Assembly: GCA_045105475.1 (NCBI GenBank)
Contig: JBGCDP010000219.1
Span: forward strand, 1 to 64,000
Length of the DNA: 64,000 nucleotides
Reading direction: 5' to 3'
Source of the DNA: WTJY01 sp045105475
Lineage (GTDB): Bacteria > Chloroflexota > Anaerolineae > Promineifilales > Promineifilaceae
The translations under genes and the position numbers were made by a program. Of the stretch, positions 44,665 to 53,605 are shown piece after piece (the first letter of the stretch is position 1; the number at the start of each line of letters is the position of its first letter). The notes under the pieces were generated by a model, which was given only the letters and a program-made list of their open reading frames with translations, made no database searches and was not told where the DNA came from.

Positions 44665-45924
44665 ATGAAGATTTTGATGATCGCACCTCAACCTTTTTTC
44701 GAACCACGAGGAACGCCAATTAGCGTTTACCAGAGGGTAAATGCGCTTTCCAAACTAGGTCATGAGGTTGACTTAGTTACATATCACTTAGGGGAATCCC
44801 CTGACATCCCGAATGTCCATATTCACCGCACTATTCCTGTTCCTTTTGTAAATCAGATTAAAATTGGACCGTCTTGGATAAAACCGATTTTAGATGTGTT
44901 GGTATTTTTCAAATCGTTTTTATTGCTAGTAAGAGGACGATACGATGTTATTCATACGCATGAGGAAGCGGCATTTTTCGGCTATTTTTTAGCGCCTCTT
45001 TTTCAGGTTCCACATTTGTATGACATGCATTCTAGTTTGCCACGCCAATTAGAAAGTTTTGGCGTGGGAAATTTTTGGCCTCTAAAGCAGATATTCGCAT
45101 GGTTTGAAAATGCGGTTATTAGTTCATGTGCGGCCGTGATCACCATTGATAGTGAATTGGCTGATCGAGTTAAACAGATTAATCCAAATGTCAAGCATAT
45201 GAATATCGAGAATACGGCCGTTAGTTTTAGTGCCGCCACTTCTTCGGCTGAAATTTCTACCGCTGAACAAATTAAAGATCGTTTAAACTTGCATGATAGA
45301 ACCTCTGTTATTTATACCGGGACATTTGAAAAGTATCAGGGTCTTGATCTTGTTGTTAGGAGTGTAGCTGCGGTTAAAGATAGGCACCCTACCGTCAAAT
45401 ATGTAATGGTTGGCGGTAAGCCACATCAAGTTCAGGAGCTCCAAGACCTAACTGATGAGCTAGGCTTAGGTGAGTGGATCGTTTTCACCGGTATGGTCTC
45501 CCCTGAGGAGTCGCTTGTATTTTTAGAAGTTGCAGATGTGCTTTTCTCTTCTCGGATTGAAGGAACTTCTGTGCCGCTAAAAGTTTATAGTTATCTGCAT
45601 GCGGCTAAGCCGATTGTGGCAACTAACCTTGAAGCACATACGCAAGTATTCAATCATAATGTTTCTGTTTTAGTTGACCCTACTGTTGAAGGTATGTCAG
45701 CTGGCGTAATAGACTTGTTGGATAGCCCTGACCTCATGGCACGTCTTGCCGCTGCAGCCGGCCGCTATGCTGAAGAGCATTACAGCGTTGGAAGCTATTT
45801 GCGCAAGGTTGAAAATATCTATAAGCAAGTTGAGACCCCGGTTCTCCCCACCCATATGGGAAAAAATCGTCCTTTAACCCCTCCCCCCGGTCATTCTTAC
45901 GAGATACAGGTCGATGAAACGTGA
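44665..45924 (+). CDS. Family 4 glycosyltransferase
   Basis: 419 residues with a GT-B fold. The start is MKILMIAPQPFFEPRGTPIS, with HTHEEAAFFGYFLA (about 93), VIYTGTFEKYQGLDLVVRSV (about 214) and RIEGTSVPLKVYSYLHAAKP (about 296). In the last block the second catalytic-site Glu of E-x7-E is not present, as in one exopolysaccharide-associated GT4 subgroup. The Pro-rich tail (PPPGHSY) is unusual. Its end overlaps glpD by 11 nt. Confidence 0.87.
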   Translation: MKILMIAPQPFFEPRGTPISVYQRVNALSKLGHEVDLVTYHLGESPDIPNVHIHRTIPVPFVNQIKIGPSWIKPILDVLVFFKSFLLLVRGRYDVIHTHEEAAFFGYFLAPLFQVPHLYDMHSSLPRQLESFGVGNFWPLKQIFAWFENAVISSCAAVITIDSELADRVKQINPNVKHMNIENTAVSFSAATSSAEISTAEQIKDRLNLHDRTSVIYTGTFEKYQGLDLVVRSVAAVKDRHPTVKYVMVGGKPHQVQELQDLTDELGLGEWIVFTGMVSPEESLVFLEVADVLFSSRIEGTSVPLKVYSYLHAAKPIVATNLEAHTQVFNHNVSVLVDPTVEGMSAGVIDLLDSPDLMARLAAAAGRYAEEHYSVGSYLRKVENIYKQVETPVLPTHMGKNRPLTPPPGHSYEIQVDET

Positions 45925-47557
45925 ACCAAGGAAGATGAGCCAGTCAAGTTTTGACCTGCTTGTAATTGGTGGTGGTATCCATGGTGCCTTTGTAGCTTTG
46001 GATGCCGCCCAACGTGGTTTAACTGTTGCGCTGGTTGAACGAGGCGATTTTGGCGCTGCTACATCTGCTAATAGCCTGAAAACGGTACACGGCGGATTAC
46101 GTTACTTGCAAGATTTTGATCTGAGTTTGGTTAAAAAAATGATTGCAGAGCGTAAAACCTACTTACGCATTGCCCCACACTTGGTGCACCCCCTCCCTTT
46201 TGTTGTCCCCACAATCAAAAAACTAACTCGATCTCATGCAGCAATGCGTGTCGCTTTGGGGCTGAATGATTTTTTCGGCCGGCAGCGAAACCAGCAGCAG
46301 GTAGCCGGGAAGGAATTGCCAGCTAGTCATATGCTTTCAAAATCAGAAGTCCTTGACTACTTACCTGGATTAGATCCTTCTGAGGTTACGGGTGGTGCGC
46401 TTTGGTATGATGGGCAAATCTATAATACTGAACGCTTTTTGATGAGCGTTTTGAAGTCTGCTGTCGAGTCGGGAGCTACGATTGCAAATTATATTGCCGC
46501 TAAAAAAATCACAACTCAATTTAGTAAAGTGACCGGAATTGAAGCTAAAGATCAGCTAAGTGGGGACGTGTTTCACATTAAAGCAAAGCAAGTTGTTAAT
46601 GCAACTGGTGCTTGGATTGACCGTCTTATTTCAAATAGCAATCAAGCATTACCTAACGAATTGGATTATCCACTGACCACCGCTTGGAACATCGTTACTA
46701 CTAGATTTATTGATAAATGTGCGGCTGGATTGTTCGGTAAAAAAAACAAGCTGCTTTTTGTTGCTCCATGGCGAAATTATTCTGTAGCTGGCACCGTGCA
46801 TGAGACCTTGAAAGGTTCTCCCGAAGATTTCTCATTGCCTATTGAGAAAGTAAGTGCTTTTCTCGATGATATTAATGCAACCTACCGCAGCGCAGGTTTG
46901 ACGTTAAATGATGTGAAGTCAGTGCATAAGGGGTTCCATCATGTTAAAAGCATATCGACTCAACCCAATAAAGGGATAAAAGCTTTGCGCAGGGGGGTTG
47001 TCTATGATCATGATACAAATGATGGACTCGAAGGACTAATAACGCTAGTTAGTGTGAAATTTACAACGGCTCGGGCTATTGCACAGGAGGCTGTCGATAT
47101 TGCGTGTAGTAAGGCTGGTTTGAATGATGCTACTTGCAAAACAGCGATTACACCTATTTATGGTGGTGATATCGCAGATTTTTCTGCGTTTACACGTGAT
47201 TCGCACGGTATAGATCGTTCGATTGTGTTTAATTATGGTACAGAATATAAAAACTTGATTTCAGGTTCAACTTTAGAGCCTAAAGCGTTGCTTGAAAAGC
47301 AGGTGGCTCATGCAGTTGATCACGAAATGGCCTTTAGACTATCAGACGTTCTGCTGCGACGAACAGATATTGGATCAGGTGAAGCACCATCGGCAAAGAT
47401 GATTAACATCTGCGCCGATCAATTAGCTCATGAATTAGGCTGGTCTAGCGGGCAGCGGCAAAATGAAATTGACCGATTTGGTCTTGAAATGCAAAAGCGA
47501 TGGTCATTTGGAAATCAATCGGCCGTGTGTTTAGAAAAGGAATCGATTGGCTACTAA
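45914..47557 (+). CDS. glpD: FAD-dependent glycerol-3-phosphate dehydrogenase
   Basis: 547 residues. The FAD-binding GxGxxG is seen as DLLVIGGGIHGAFVALDA (about 14), followed by LVERGDFGAATSANSLKTVH (about 41) and HGGLRYLQ. A substrate/FAD block PWRNYSVAGTVHE lies near 290, and the C-terminal helical domain is present. It oxidises glycerol-3-phosphate to DHAP, feeding electrons to the quinone pool. A normal metabolic enzyme here, between a GT4 and SDR genes, suggests co-opted use or chance. It overlaps the upstream GT4 by 11 nt and the downstream SDR by 11 nt. The start could also be the ATG at 45935. Confidence 0.9.
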   Translation: MKREPRKMSQSSFDLLVIGGGIHGAFVALDAAQRGLTVALVERGDFGAATSANSLKTVHGGLRYLQDFDLSLVKKMIAERKTYLRIAPHLVHPLPFVVPTIKKLTRSHAAMRVALGLNDFFGRQRNQQQVAGKELPASHMLSKSEVLDYLPGLDPSEVTGGALWYDGQIYNTERFLMSVLKSAVESGATIANYIAAKKITTQFSKVTGIEAKDQLSGDVFHIKAKQVVNATGAWIDRLISNSNQALPNELDYPLTTAWNIVTTRFIDKCAAGLFGKKNKLLFVAPWRNYSVAGTVHETLKGSPEDFSLPIEKVSAFLDDINATYRSAGLTLNDVKSVHKGFHHVKSISTQPNKGIKALRRGVVYDHDTNDGLEGLITLVSVKFTTARAIAQEAVDIACSKAGLNDATCKTAITPIYGGDIADFSAFTRDSHGIDRSIVFNYGTEYKNLISGSTLEPKALLEKQVAHAVDHEMAFRLSDVLLRRTDIGSGEAPSAKMINICADQLAHELGWSSGQRQNEIDRFGLEMQKRWSFGNQSAVCLEKESIGY

Positions 47558-48536
47558 CATATTGGTTACTGGGACAACTGGATTTGTCGGCCCATATCTT
47601 ATAAAACAACTTGTTGCGCAAGGTGCACGTGTCAAAGCATTGGTACGTGATATAGATAAAGCAAACGCCTTGTCATTGCCACAAGTCGAATTTGTTTTAG
47701 GTGATATTCGGGACAAGGCTTCATTGCGTCAAGCAATGGAAAACGTTGAGACCGTTTACCATTTAGCCGCGACGTTTCGTGCCGAGAACATTAGCGATCA
47801 GGAACTGAATGATATCAATGTGGTAGGCACACAGAATATGCTTGAAGCCGCGGCCGAAGCTGGTGTAACGCGTTTTGTTCATTGCAGCACGGTGGGGGTG
47901 CACGGTGTACCGGAGCATCCTCCTGCTTCTGAGAATGCGCCATATAAAGCCGATAACCACGTGGCTATTTCAAAAACTAAAGGTGAGCAGCTCGCTATCA
48001 AATTTATGCAAGATGGTGAATTGCAGGTGACTGTGATTCGTACAGGACCAGGGGTTTATGGTCCAGGGGATACGCGCTACCTTAAACTCTTTAAAGGCAT
48101 TAAGAAAAAACGATTTATTGTGTTTGGCAGCGGTGAAATTCAGTATCAGCTTATTTTTGTTGAAGATTTAGTGCAGGGTTTAATTTTGGCTGGTACGAAG
48201 GAAGAAGCTGCCGGCGAAATCTTTATCCTAACCGGTGATCATTCCATTACCCTTAATCAACTTGTTCAAATGGTAGCTGAAATCGTTGGAGTTAAGCCGC
48301 CCAAGCTTAGATTGCCGGTGATGCCACTGTATTACGCTGGGCATTTATGTGAAATAGTGTGTAAGCCATTTGGAATTAGCCCGCCCTTGTACCGAAGACG
48401 GGTTGACTTTTTCCGGAATAGCCGCTCCTTCTCGATTAATAAAGCACGAGAAAAGTTAGGCTTTTCGCCTCAAGTTAGCTATGTTGACGGATTAAGACGC
48501 ACGGCCGATTGGTATCGTAAGATGGGCTACTTGTAG
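47547..48536 (+). CDS. NAD-dependent epimerase/dehydratase family SDR lacking the catalytic Tyr
   Basis: 329 residues with an extended-SDR fold. It has the NAD loop VTGTTGFVGPYL (7-18), YHLAATFRAENIS (about 72), HCSTVGVHG (about 112) and RTGPGVYGPGD. The Y-x3-K motif of the paralogue at 49.4 kb (YQRSK) reads VAISK here (gtg at about 47970), so the catalytic tyrosine is missing. TTG at 47547 is the only start that keeps the nucleotide loop; AAAAGGA lies five bases upstream. It overlaps glpD by 11 nt. With a methyltransferase between it and its paralogue, it may be a non-catalytic partner. Confidence 0.88.
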   Translation: MATNILVTGTTGFVGPYLIKQLVAQGARVKALVRDIDKANALSLPQVEFVLGDIRDKASLRQAMENVETVYHLAATFRAENISDQELNDINVVGTQNMLEAAAEAGVTRFVHCSTVGVHGVPEHPPASENAPYKADNHVAISKTKGEQLAIKFMQDGELQVTVIRTGPGVYGPGDTRYLKLFKGIKKKRFIVFGSGEIQYQLIFVEDLVQGLILAGTKEEAAGEIFILTGDHSITLNQLVQMVAEIVGVKPPKLRLPVMPLYYAGHLCEIVCKPFGISPPLYRRRVDFFRNSRSFSINKAREKLGFSPQVSYVDGLRRTADWYRKMGYL

Positions 48537-48578
48537 CCATTTGACCTCATCTCTTACATCACCCCCACTTTTTAAATT

Positions 48579-49376
48579 ATGGTAGAAAATGAAAAGCAAG
48601 CGGCTCCAAAATCATTTGGGGCTGAATATGATATTGTGCGTGACTACTGGAACTCTCATTTGCATGATATTTCAGTGGTTACAGCAACGCCGGGTTCACT
48701 TGATTTCTTTGAGCAGCTAAACAATTATCGTTTTGGGAAACTGCATTATCTGCCAGAGCTGGTTGATTATAGTGGGTATCAGGGTAAGAAAGTGCTTGAA
48801 GTTGGATGTGGTGCAGGAGTCGATTTAGTCCACTTTGCGAGGGGTGGAGCTGATGTGACCGGCATCGATTTAGCCGATGTGTCAATCAATTTGGCACGTG
48901 AAAACTTTGCGCATCGTAACCTAAGTGGTGAATTCCAGGTCATGAATGGTGAGGCAATGGATTTTGCTGATGATAGTTTTGATGCAGTTTATTGTCACAC
49001 TGTATTGATGTATACCCCAAATATCGAAAAGATGATTCAAGAGATTCATCGGGTATTAAAGCCAGGCGGATTGGCCATTTTCCAACTGTTTAACCGCAAA
49101 TCTTGGCTTAAGGCGATGTCGGCCGTGGTTCAGGTTGAAGTTGAGCATGTGAATGCGCCCAATTTCGCTTTGTATTCGGCTCAAGAATTTTCTGCCATGC
49201 TCAAGCCATTCTCCACTGTAGAGATTATTCCTGAGCGTTTTCCTTACCCAACAAAGATTCACAGTGGATTAAAAGCCCAACTGTATAACAATGTTTTTGT
49301 GAAGAGCTTTAACCTGATTCCCAAGTTTATTGTCAAACCTTTAGGCTGGCATCTAGTTAGTTTTGCACGTAAGTAG
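48579..49376 (+). CDS. Class I SAM-dependent methyltransferase
   Basis: 265 residues. SAM motif I is VLEVGCGAGVDLVHFARGGA (about 71), motif II acidic end is VTGIDLADVSI (about 94), and AMDFADDSFDAVYCHTVLMY (about 126) and HRVLKPGGLAIFQLF (about 157) complete a UbiE/Methyltransf_11-type Rossmann fold. Methyl acceptor unknown; a sugar or lipid carrier fits the context. It lies between two paralogous SDR genes with spacings of 42 and 12 bp, so the three probably act together. Confidence 0.88.
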   Translation: MVENEKQAAPKSFGAEYDIVRDYWNSHLHDISVVTATPGSLDFFEQLNNYRFGKLHYLPELVDYSGYQGKKVLEVGCGAGVDLVHFARGGADVTGIDLADVSINLARENFAHRNLSGEFQVMNGEAMDFADDSFDAVYCHTVLMYTPNIEKMIQEIHRVLKPGGLAIFQLFNRKSWLKAMSAVVQVEVEHVNAPNFALYSAQEFSAMLKPFSTVEIIPERFPYPTKIHSGLKAQLYNNVFVKSFNLIPKFIVKPLGWHLVSFARK

Positions 49377-49388
49377 GAGTTTAAATTA

Positions 49389-50378
49389 GTGAAAGAAATT
49401 GTTTTTATAACCGGTGCGACCGGATTTACAGGTGGGTATCTTTTTCGAGAATTGGTGCGTCAAGGATATTCTGTGCGCGCTTTGGTACGTGACAAAAGAA
49501 AAGCTCAAGCACTCCTGCACGAAAATGTAGACCTCGTTGAAGGTGACGTTCGCGATGTGAAGCTTCTGAAAGAGGCTTTAAAAGGCATTCATACTGTCTA
49601 TCATATTGCTGCGATATTTCGCCAAGAAAATGTGACTGAGCAGGATATGTTCGATGTGAATGTACAGGGGACACGAAATATGCTTGAAGCGGCGGTTGCG
49701 GCCGATGTTAAGCGGTTTGTCCACTGCAGCACCGTTGGTGTGCATGGTGCCCCCAAACAAATTCCGGCCGATGAATCGGCTGCCTACAATCCAGGTGACT
49801 ACTATCAACGCTCTAAAGTTGAGGGTGAGAAAGTCGCTATTGAATTCATGGAAAAAGCGGATATTCCTGTGACTATTTTCCGACCAGGCCCAGGCATTTA
49901 TGGACCCGGTGAAATGCGCTTTTTAAAAATGTACCGTGGTATTCAAAAGAAACGATTCATCATGTTTGGCTCTGGCGAAATCCACTATCAATTTATTTAT
50001 ATTGATGACTTAGTGAAAGGGATATTGCTATGCGGCACACTTGATCAGGCGATCGGTAATATTTACATTTTGTCTGGGAATGAGCCGGTCACACTTAATC
50101 AGATGACTGAAATTATCGCCGAAGCGGTTGGGGTTTCACCCCCTCGTTTGCGCTTTCCGGTGATGCCTTTGTATTACTTGGGTTATTTATTTGAATTAGC
50201 TTATCAACCATTTGGGGCTGAGCCTCCGATTTATCGACGGCGTGTCGATTTTTTCCGCAAAGACCGAGCCTTTGTTATTGATAAAGCTAGGAATGAGTTA
50301 GGGTATAACCCGGTCGTAAATACGCGCGAAGGCTTTTTTAAAACAGCTGCTTGGTATAAAGAAAACGGCTATTTATAG
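49389..50378 (+). CDS. NAD-dependent epimerase/dehydratase family SDR
   Basis: 329 residues, same length as the paralogue at 47.5 kb and more than half identical by eye. It has the NAD loop ITGATGFTGGYL (7-18), YHIAAIFRQENVT, HCSTVGVHGAP (about 112) and the complete catalytic Y-x3-K (YQRSK, about 138). Likely chemistry is NAD(P)-dependent epimerisation, dehydration or reduction of a nucleotide sugar or lipid-linked substrate. GTG start at 49389 with GGAG about nine bases upstream. It is followed 38 bp later by a membrane glycosidase-like gene. Confidence 0.9.
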   Translation: MKEIVFITGATGFTGGYLFRELVRQGYSVRALVRDKRKAQALLHENVDLVEGDVRDVKLLKEALKGIHTVYHIAAIFRQENVTEQDMFDVNVQGTRNMLEAAVAADVKRFVHCSTVGVHGAPKQIPADESAAYNPGDYYQRSKVEGEKVAIEFMEKADIPVTIFRPGPGIYGPGEMRFLKMYRGIQKKRFIMFGSGEIHYQFIYIDDLVKGILLCGTLDQAIGNIYILSGNEPVTLNQMTEIIAEAVGVSPPRLRFPVMPLYYLGYLFELAYQPFGAEPPIYRRRVDFFRKDRAFVIDKARNELGYNPVVNTREGFFKTAAWYKENGYL

Positions 50379-50416
50379 TAGACGTCTTCAACTTAAAACA
50401 GCAGCTAAAGATCGTT

Positions 50417-52570
50417 ATGACCACTTTTTTATTCTTTTTTGTTATTGCCCTTTGCATTCGAACTTTGGGCAACATTTTAAAATACTCTACAGATGCCATT
50501 CCCTTAAAAAAGGGCGGGATTTTTCTAGTAGTTGCTTCATCATGGTTTGCTGCGGCCGCTTTTGATTTTTGGAGCACGCTATGGCCCGCTTTGGTTTTGG
50601 GCCTAATAGTTTGTCTTTTGCCCTATAACAAGCTGTTTTCAAGCGAAGAGAGCCTTGTTCCATTTCCACATGTGATATTAGATATTGTTGCAATTGTCGT
50701 GCTTGGCTTACTGTCAGTTCCAATTGTGGGTATTACATCTATTATCCAAGCTGCAGTCATTTGGCTCATTGCAGGATTTGTTGTAGATGAATCATCAAGA
50801 ATTGTTTTGCAAAAGATCCCGCTGCGCGTCCAGAAAATCGGCGGAGGATTAGCGGTAGCGGTTGGATTAGTAACCATATTGCTAAATCCAGCAGATATTG
50901 CTGGCGGTTCTTATAGGATTCTAGAATCTCGTCTAGTAACAGTTGGATTTGCTAACCCAGTCGCTCAGTTTCAAAACTCTGAGGTATCGATTGAACGATT
51001 CTCTCCTTCTCCTTTTGAAGTTGTTAGTCACATACAAGACAATGGTTTATTGAGCGAATTTGAAGCGGATTCAGCCGATCCAGAAACATATTTACCCATG
51101 ATTAGAAATGGGACTGGTGATTTAATTCCAGCGAACCGATTTATGCCTGAATATGGTGAGGTTGTTCACGCTCCTATCGATATTCAATTCTCTAATAGTT
51201 CCCATTCTGGAAATGCGTTTGATTTGGTAGCAAAGGTTGTTTTTACCCATGTCGCTACTGGTGAACGTCGTGTGACTGAAATGTTTTACACCGGCGGCGA
51301 GAATTGGACAGCCCGTTTTACTGCAACCCATGGAGGGCGCTGGATTTATCGAACTGATAGCTCAGATCCAGATCTTGATAATCTGGCGGGTGAGCTAAAT
51401 ATTGAGCGTGAGCCGGGTTTGGCTGGATTTGTCAGCTATGAAGGGGTTACATGGGTTCGCTCTGGAAATCCTACAACCGCTTTTATTCCGCAGTTCATGA
51501 TGTATAAAGACCCAGATCGCTATTATGACAATCCGGCCGTCATTGATGCTGATATTCAAGAATACATGGTGGAACATGGTTTTAATGGTCTGCATGTCAA
51601 TGTTTACTGTCGCTGGTTTGAGCTTGAAAAACCACGTTGCGGCGATATTACAACAGCTAGCCCAAATCCTGATATGCGTACTTTTGAAGCATTGGAGCTG
51701 TTAATTGCTAAGGTGCATGCTCAAGGTGGTACTGTGCATTTATGGGCATGGGGAGACAGCAGCCGCACCCAAAACCCACAGCGTTGGGGGTACAACGGCG
51801 TTGAAGACCAACGTTTACAACGGTACATTGCGGCCCGACTTGGACCGATGCCGGGTTGGACGATGGGATATGGGTTTGATCTCTTTGAATGGACAAACGA
51901 AAAACAGCTAGATACATGGGTTGAATATATGCATCAACATATGGGTTGGTCGCACATGTTAGGTGCTCGGTCATATAAAAATCGTGTAGATCAAATTTCA
52001 GAGCGCATGGATTACTCAGGTTACGAGCAGCATTGGCCAGATTATGATAAATACGTTGAATCGATTTTAGATCGAAACGATAAACCTTCATTTTCTGAAG
52101 ACCGTTTTCGTATTGATGGGAAAGGGGTGAATAAAGACTATAGCCCTGATATGACGCGACAAGGGCTATGGCGTTCTATGATGTCTGGTGGAATTGCGAA
52201 CATCTGGGGCAACCTTAATTTATCTGATGGCGGCTCTTATGAGATTGGCTCAATACCTTATCCAAACAAAAGTGAAATTAAGCGTTACTTTAGTTATTCA
52301 GATCAGTGGTATTCAAAAGGGCTTGAACGCTGCAACCAAATTACAGACAGCTATTGTCTGAGAAACTCTGATTACTCTCGTCTTATTTTTTATAAAGAAG
52401 ATACGAGTTCGATCCAAATTGATTTAACAGGGTTGCCTAACCAGATACCTTATGTGGCGGTAGATACAATATCAGGCCAAGAAGTCACCGGCTTTTTTGA
52501 AGGTAGCGATCAAACTTGGTCAGCCCCTTCAAAGTCAGATTGGGTAATAGCCGTAGGTGATTTTGAATAA
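50417..52570 (+). CDS. Membrane-anchored DUF5060 glycoside hydrolase-like protein
   Basis: 717 residues. Five or six hydrophobic helices (about 1-165) anchor an outside part. A beta-sandwich of the DUF5060 type follows (about 245-335; PIDIQFSNSSHSGNAFDL, THGGRWIYRTDSSD). Then comes a TIM-barrel-like domain (GFNGLHVNVYCRWFELEK about 396, GTVHLWAWGDSSR about 437, FDLFEWTNEKQLDTWV about 490) and a small C-terminal beta domain. The pattern matches apiosidase/collagenase-like putative glycosidases. The catalytic acid in FEWTNE is a guess. Fusion of this hydrolase to a polytopic membrane part is uncommon. It may trim or process the glycan at the surface. It overlaps the next gene by 14 nt. Confidence 0.75.
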   Translation: MTTFLFFFVIALCIRTLGNILKYSTDAIPLKKGGIFLVVASSWFAAAAFDFWSTLWPALVLGLIVCLLPYNKLFSSEESLVPFPHVILDIVAIVVLGLLSVPIVGITSIIQAAVIWLIAGFVVDESSRIVLQKIPLRVQKIGGGLAVAVGLVTILLNPADIAGGSYRILESRLVTVGFANPVAQFQNSEVSIERFSPSPFEVVSHIQDNGLLSEFEADSADPETYLPMIRNGTGDLIPANRFMPEYGEVVHAPIDIQFSNSSHSGNAFDLVAKVVFTHVATGERRVTEMFYTGGENWTARFTATHGGRWIYRTDSSDPDLDNLAGELNIEREPGLAGFVSYEGVTWVRSGNPTTAFIPQFMMYKDPDRYYDNPAVIDADIQEYMVEHGFNGLHVNVYCRWFELEKPRCGDITTASPNPDMRTFEALELLIAKVHAQGGTVHLWAWGDSSRTQNPQRWGYNGVEDQRLQRYIAARLGPMPGWTMGYGFDLFEWTNEKQLDTWVEYMHQHMGWSHMLGARSYKNRVDQISERMDYSGYEQHWPDYDKYVESILDRNDKPSFSEDRFRIDGKGVNKDYSPDMTRQGLWRSMMSGGIANIWGNLNLSDGGSYEIGSIPYPNKSEIKRYFSYSDQWYSKGLERCNQITDSYCLRNSDYSRLIFYKEDTSSIQIDLTGLPNQIPYVAVDTISGQEVTGFFEGSDQTWSAPSKSDWVIAVGDFE

Positions 52571-53552
52571 AAAAGGATTCAACCGCAAACGGCTGTTAAA
52601 TCTCGGCCGGATATTGATCAGCGTTGTGATTGTAGGTTGGCTAGTCTATGTGGCTGATTCAAATCAGTTGGTTAGCCGCTTGGCTGAAGTTAATCCTTAT
52701 TTCTTGTTGCTGATGGCACTTATTGTCACATTTGACCGGCATGTTATGGCTCTAAAATGGAACATGCTGCTTAGGGCAAAAGGTGTGTTATACCCATGGT
52801 GGTCAGCTGTTGGCTCATATTATCGGGCTGGTTTTTTTGGTATTTTTCTACCAACAGTTGGAGCCGATTCGGTTCGAATCGTTGAAGTATCACAGGTAAC
52901 AGGCAAAACAGATGAGGTGGTTGCTTCAATTGCGGTTGAAAGATTGTTTGGGATGCTGGCTACGGCCGCTTTAGGCTTCGTCAATCTGTTGATTTTCATT
53001 TGGTTCATTGGAGCAGATAATGATTTAGAAGGCAACGTTTTTATCCTCTTTGCAATTTTGATTGCTGGGATTTCATTATTGTTGGCTTCAATGAATCGAC
53101 GCTTTCTCGCTTTCATTCTCAACCGAATCCCTTTGCCCAAATGGAAGATAATGGACAAGCTCACCAGCATTATTGAAGCCTATCAGAGCTATGCAGACCA
53201 TCCGCGTACTCTTGCTTTATTTCTGCTGTTTACTATTTTTGAGCAGCTAATTCCGTCCTTTTCAACTTTTTATATTTCAGAAGCATTAGGACTTGAAATT
53301 GATCTGATTTACTTTATTTTATTTATTCCGTTGATCCTGCTCATTGTGAGATTGCCTGTCACATTTGAAGGCTTCGGACTGCGTGAAGGATTGTTCGTTT
53401 ACTTTTTCAGCTTTATTGGTGTACCTACGGCTGATTCATTGCTTTTGAGCGTGTTGTTCTCTGTGCTTTGGCAGATTGCAAGTGCGCCATTTATGATTTA
53501 CTATTTTTGGACTGGAAAATCAAAACCTACTCAGCTTTCTGCATCGTCATGA
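52557..53552 (+). CDS. Lysylphosphatidylglycerol synthase TM region/UPF0104 flippase-like protein
   Basis: 331 residues with seven or eight hydrophobic helices. Family marks are YYRAGFFGIFLPTVGADSVR (about 88), VVASIAVERLFGM and LPVTFEGFGLREG (about 262), typical of the LPG synthase TM domain/UPF0104 group. These proteins are thought to flip lipids or lipid-linked sugars. The GTG at 52557 overlaps the preceding gene by 14 nt; TTG at 52563 is an alternative. In this locus it could move a lipid-linked sugar donor or the undecaprenyl intermediate. Confidence 0.85.
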   Translation: MILNKKGFNRKRLLNLGRILISVVIVGWLVYVADSNQLVSRLAEVNPYFLLLMALIVTFDRHVMALKWNMLLRAKGVLYPWWSAVGSYYRAGFFGIFLPTVGADSVRIVEVSQVTGKTDEVVASIAVERLFGMLATAALGFVNLLIFIWFIGADNDLEGNVFILFAILIAGISLLLASMNRRFLAFILNRIPLPKWKIMDKLTSIIEAYQSYADHPRTLALFLLFTIFEQLIPSFSTFYISEALGLEIDLIYFILFIPLILLIVRLPVTFEGFGLREGLFVYFFSFIGVPTADSLLLSVLFSVLWQIASAPFMIYYFWTGKSKPTQLSASS

Positions 53553-53605
53553 ACAAACTAGCCTAAGGAGTTGCAGTACCTTAATTCTGCGCAGCAGGCT
53601 AGCGC

